64,000 bases of DNA from Bacteroidales bacterium UBA5833. Its GTDB lineage: Bacteria > Bacteroidota > Bacteroidia > Bacteroidales > Lentimicrobiaceae. Positions within the stretch are counted from its first letter, which is position 1. Each line of letters starts with the position of its first letter. A program made the translations under genes and the position numbers. Shown here piece by piece: positions 62,870-64,000 of the stretch. The DNA lies in the NCBI GenBank assembly GCA_002433025.1, contig DJGZ01000080.1, positions 1 through 64,000 of the forward strand, read 5' to 3'. The notes beneath the pieces were generated by a model, which was given only the letters and a program-made list of their open reading frames with translations, had not been told where the DNA came from and made no database searches.

Positions 62870-63232
62870 ATGTTGAAAAACTATGAAACCGTTTTCATTA
62901 TGACTCCCGTTTTGTCTGATGAACAGATGAAGGAAGCGGTTGGAAAATTTCAGAAATTGCTGAAAGACAAGGGGGCTGAGATAGTCCACGAAGATCACTG
63001 GGGCTTGCGCAAGCTGGCTTATCCTATTCAGAAGAAGACTTCGGGATTTTATCATTTAATTGAATTCAAATCCGAGGGTAGCCTTATCGGAGATCTTGAA
63101 GTTGCTTTTAAACGTGATGAGCGGATCCTCCGTTTCCTCACTGTAGCGCTCGACAAGCACGCCGTTGCCTACAACGAGAAAAAGCGTTTAAACAAAGCAG
63201 CCGCAGTTGCTGAAACAAATCCGGAAGCCTGA
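62870..63232 (+). CDS. rpsF: 30S ribosomal protein S6
   Basis: A 120-residue S6 starting MLKNYETVFIMTPVLSDEQ. It has the EDHWGLRKLAYPIQKK stretch and LRFLTVALD, all typical. The C terminus carries a basic/acidic tail. It is the first gene of the rpsF-rpsR-rplI operon of the translation machinery and lies behind the promoter. Confidence 0.96.
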   Translation: MLKNYETVFIMTPVLSDEQMKEAVGKFQKLLKDKGAEIVHEDHWGLRKLAYPIQKKTSGFYHLIEFKSEGSLIGDLEVAFKRDERILRFLTVALDKHAVAYNEKKRLNKAAAVAETNPEA

Positions 63233-63260
63233 TCAGGTTAAATTATAAATTCATTGAACA

Positions 63261-63533
63261 ATGGCAAATCAACCAAATTCAGAAATAAAATATCTTACAC
63301 CGATCGCGGTCGATGTTAAGAAAAAGAAATACTGCCGCTTTAAAAAGAGCGGGATCAAGTATATCGATTACAAGGATGCCGACTTCCTTATGAAATTCGT
63401 GAATGAGCAGGGTAAGATCCTTCCCCGCCGCATCACCGGTACATCAACCAAATACCAGCGCAAGGTCGCGCAGGCGGTTAAAAGGGCCCGTCATATTGCC
63501 CTGATGCCTTACGTGGCTGATCTTTTAAAGTAA
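63261..63533 (+). CDS. rpsR: 30S ribosomal protein S18
   Basis: A 90-residue S18 with the typical KKKYCRFKKSGIKYIDYKD and ILPRRITGTSTKYQRKVAQA motifs. It binds S6 on the small-subunit platform. The gene lies between rpsF and rplI in the conserved order. Confidence 0.96.
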   Translation: MANQPNSEIKYLTPIAVDVKKKKYCRFKKSGIKYIDYKDADFLMKFVNEQGKILPRRITGTSTKYQRKVAQAVKRARHIALMPYVADLLK

Positions 63534-63548
63534 AGGAGGGAACATACC

Positions 63549-63998
63549 ATGGAAGTTATTCTCAAGAAAGACATCCCCAATCTGGGCTATGCAACTGATA
63601 TCGTGAAGGTTCGCGATGGTTACGGACGCAATTACCTTATTCCGCAGGGCTTTGCAATGCCGGCTACCGAAGCCAACAAGAAAATGAATGCCGAAACCCT
63701 GAAGCAGAAAGCTTTTAAGGAAGAGAAAGTCCGTAAGGAAGCCGAAGCAATGGTTAAACTGCTCGAGAACGTAAAAGTTAAAATCGGTGCCAAGGTTGCT
63801 TCAACCGGTAAGATTTTTGGTTCCGTCAATGCACTGCAGATTGCGGAAGCGCTGAAAGAGCAGTTCAATTACGATATTGACCGCAAGAAGATTCACCTTG
63901 ATGGCGATTCCGTTAAGGAAGTCGGTGAATACAAGGCCAAAGTTATGCTGCACAAAGGCGTGAGCGTAATGGTGAACTTTGAGGTTTTCGCTGAATAG
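63549..63998 (+). CDS. rplI: 50S ribosomal protein L9
   Basis: A 149-residue L9. The N-terminal domain has MEVILKKDIPNLGYATDIVKVRDGYGRNYLIPQG. A central helix follows, then the C-terminal domain ending in NFEVFAE. The stop codon lies 2 bp before the window edge, so it is complete. An AAGGAGG-like purine run (GTAAAGGAGGGAA) just upstream is unusual for this window and may aid translation. Confidence 0.96.
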   Translation: MEVILKKDIPNLGYATDIVKVRDGYGRNYLIPQGFAMPATEANKKMNAETLKQKAFKEEKVRKEAEAMVKLLENVKVKIGAKVASTGKIFGSVNALQIAEALKEQFNYDIDRKKIHLDGDSVKEVGEYKAKVMLHKGVSVMVNFEVFAE

Positions 63999-64000
63999 GC

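Overview
The window reads as a chromosomal segment of a member of the Bacteroidota, probably close to the Bacteroidales or Marinilabiliales. The evidence is: type IX secretion parts (PorV, a PorT-like protein) and three secreted proteins with type A C-terminal sorting domains; an UpxY-type antiterminator; TAnnTTTG -7 promoter boxes (two with a well-spaced TTTG/TTG -33 box, at the tRNA-Glu/rpsT unit and at 53.2 kb); a Bacteroidetes-type tyrosine recombinase; and little Shine-Dalgarno signal. The genus cannot be fixed from sequence reading alone.

Layout. (1) 1-22.6 kb: a long co-directional surface-polysaccharide locus, cut by the left edge. It opens with the UDP-L-FucNAc set (FnlA, FnlB, FnlC) plus a WbuB-like glycosyltransferase. 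It continues with four separate PglC-like priming transferases, a WbqC / DegT-like / GNAT / PIG-L block, an ACP / KAS III / ketoreductase set, PglD-, PglE- and PglF-like enzymes (bacillosamine-type chemistry), a QueC-like PP-loop protein, then a FemAB-like / exosortase / polysaccharide deacetylase trio and a WecA-like transferase. No Wzx flippase or Wzy polymerase is visible, so these probably lie upstream. (2) 22.7-33.7 kb: mostly housekeeping: upp, an ABC permease, another deacetylase, an acylphosphatase-like protein, UpxY, an M23 peptidase, porV, ispF. (3) 33.9-45.3 kb: an apparent integrated island next to tRNA-Val(TAC), with a tyrosine recombinase and a four-gene minus-strand cluster: N6-adenine methyltransferase, SF2 helicase, GIY-YIG nuclease and DUF262/HNH (GmrSD-like) protein. 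This is the best candidate for an under-described defence system. (4) 45.6-56.5 kb: core genes: BamA/TamA-like protein, RecD-like helicase, heptose kinase, PorT-like protein, an FAD protein, tRNA-Glu, rpsT, radC, wecB. (5) 56.6-62.7 kb: accessory: tandem T9SS-sorted proteins (one with a YadA-head-like region) and a 322-bp tandem repeat array. (6) 62.8-64 kb: the rpsF-rpsR-rplI operon.

How it fits together. Region 1 would build activated amino sugars (FucNAc, a bacillosamine-like diamino sugar, possibly an N-acylated one) and load them onto undecaprenyl phosphate. WecB at 55.3 kb and WecA could supply ManNAc and GlcNAc precursors. PorV and PorT belong to the secretion route used by the sorted proteins at 57-61 kb. 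The island genes would act as restriction or anti-phage functions. Functions are inferred from recognisable motifs and family knowledge; no database search was possible.
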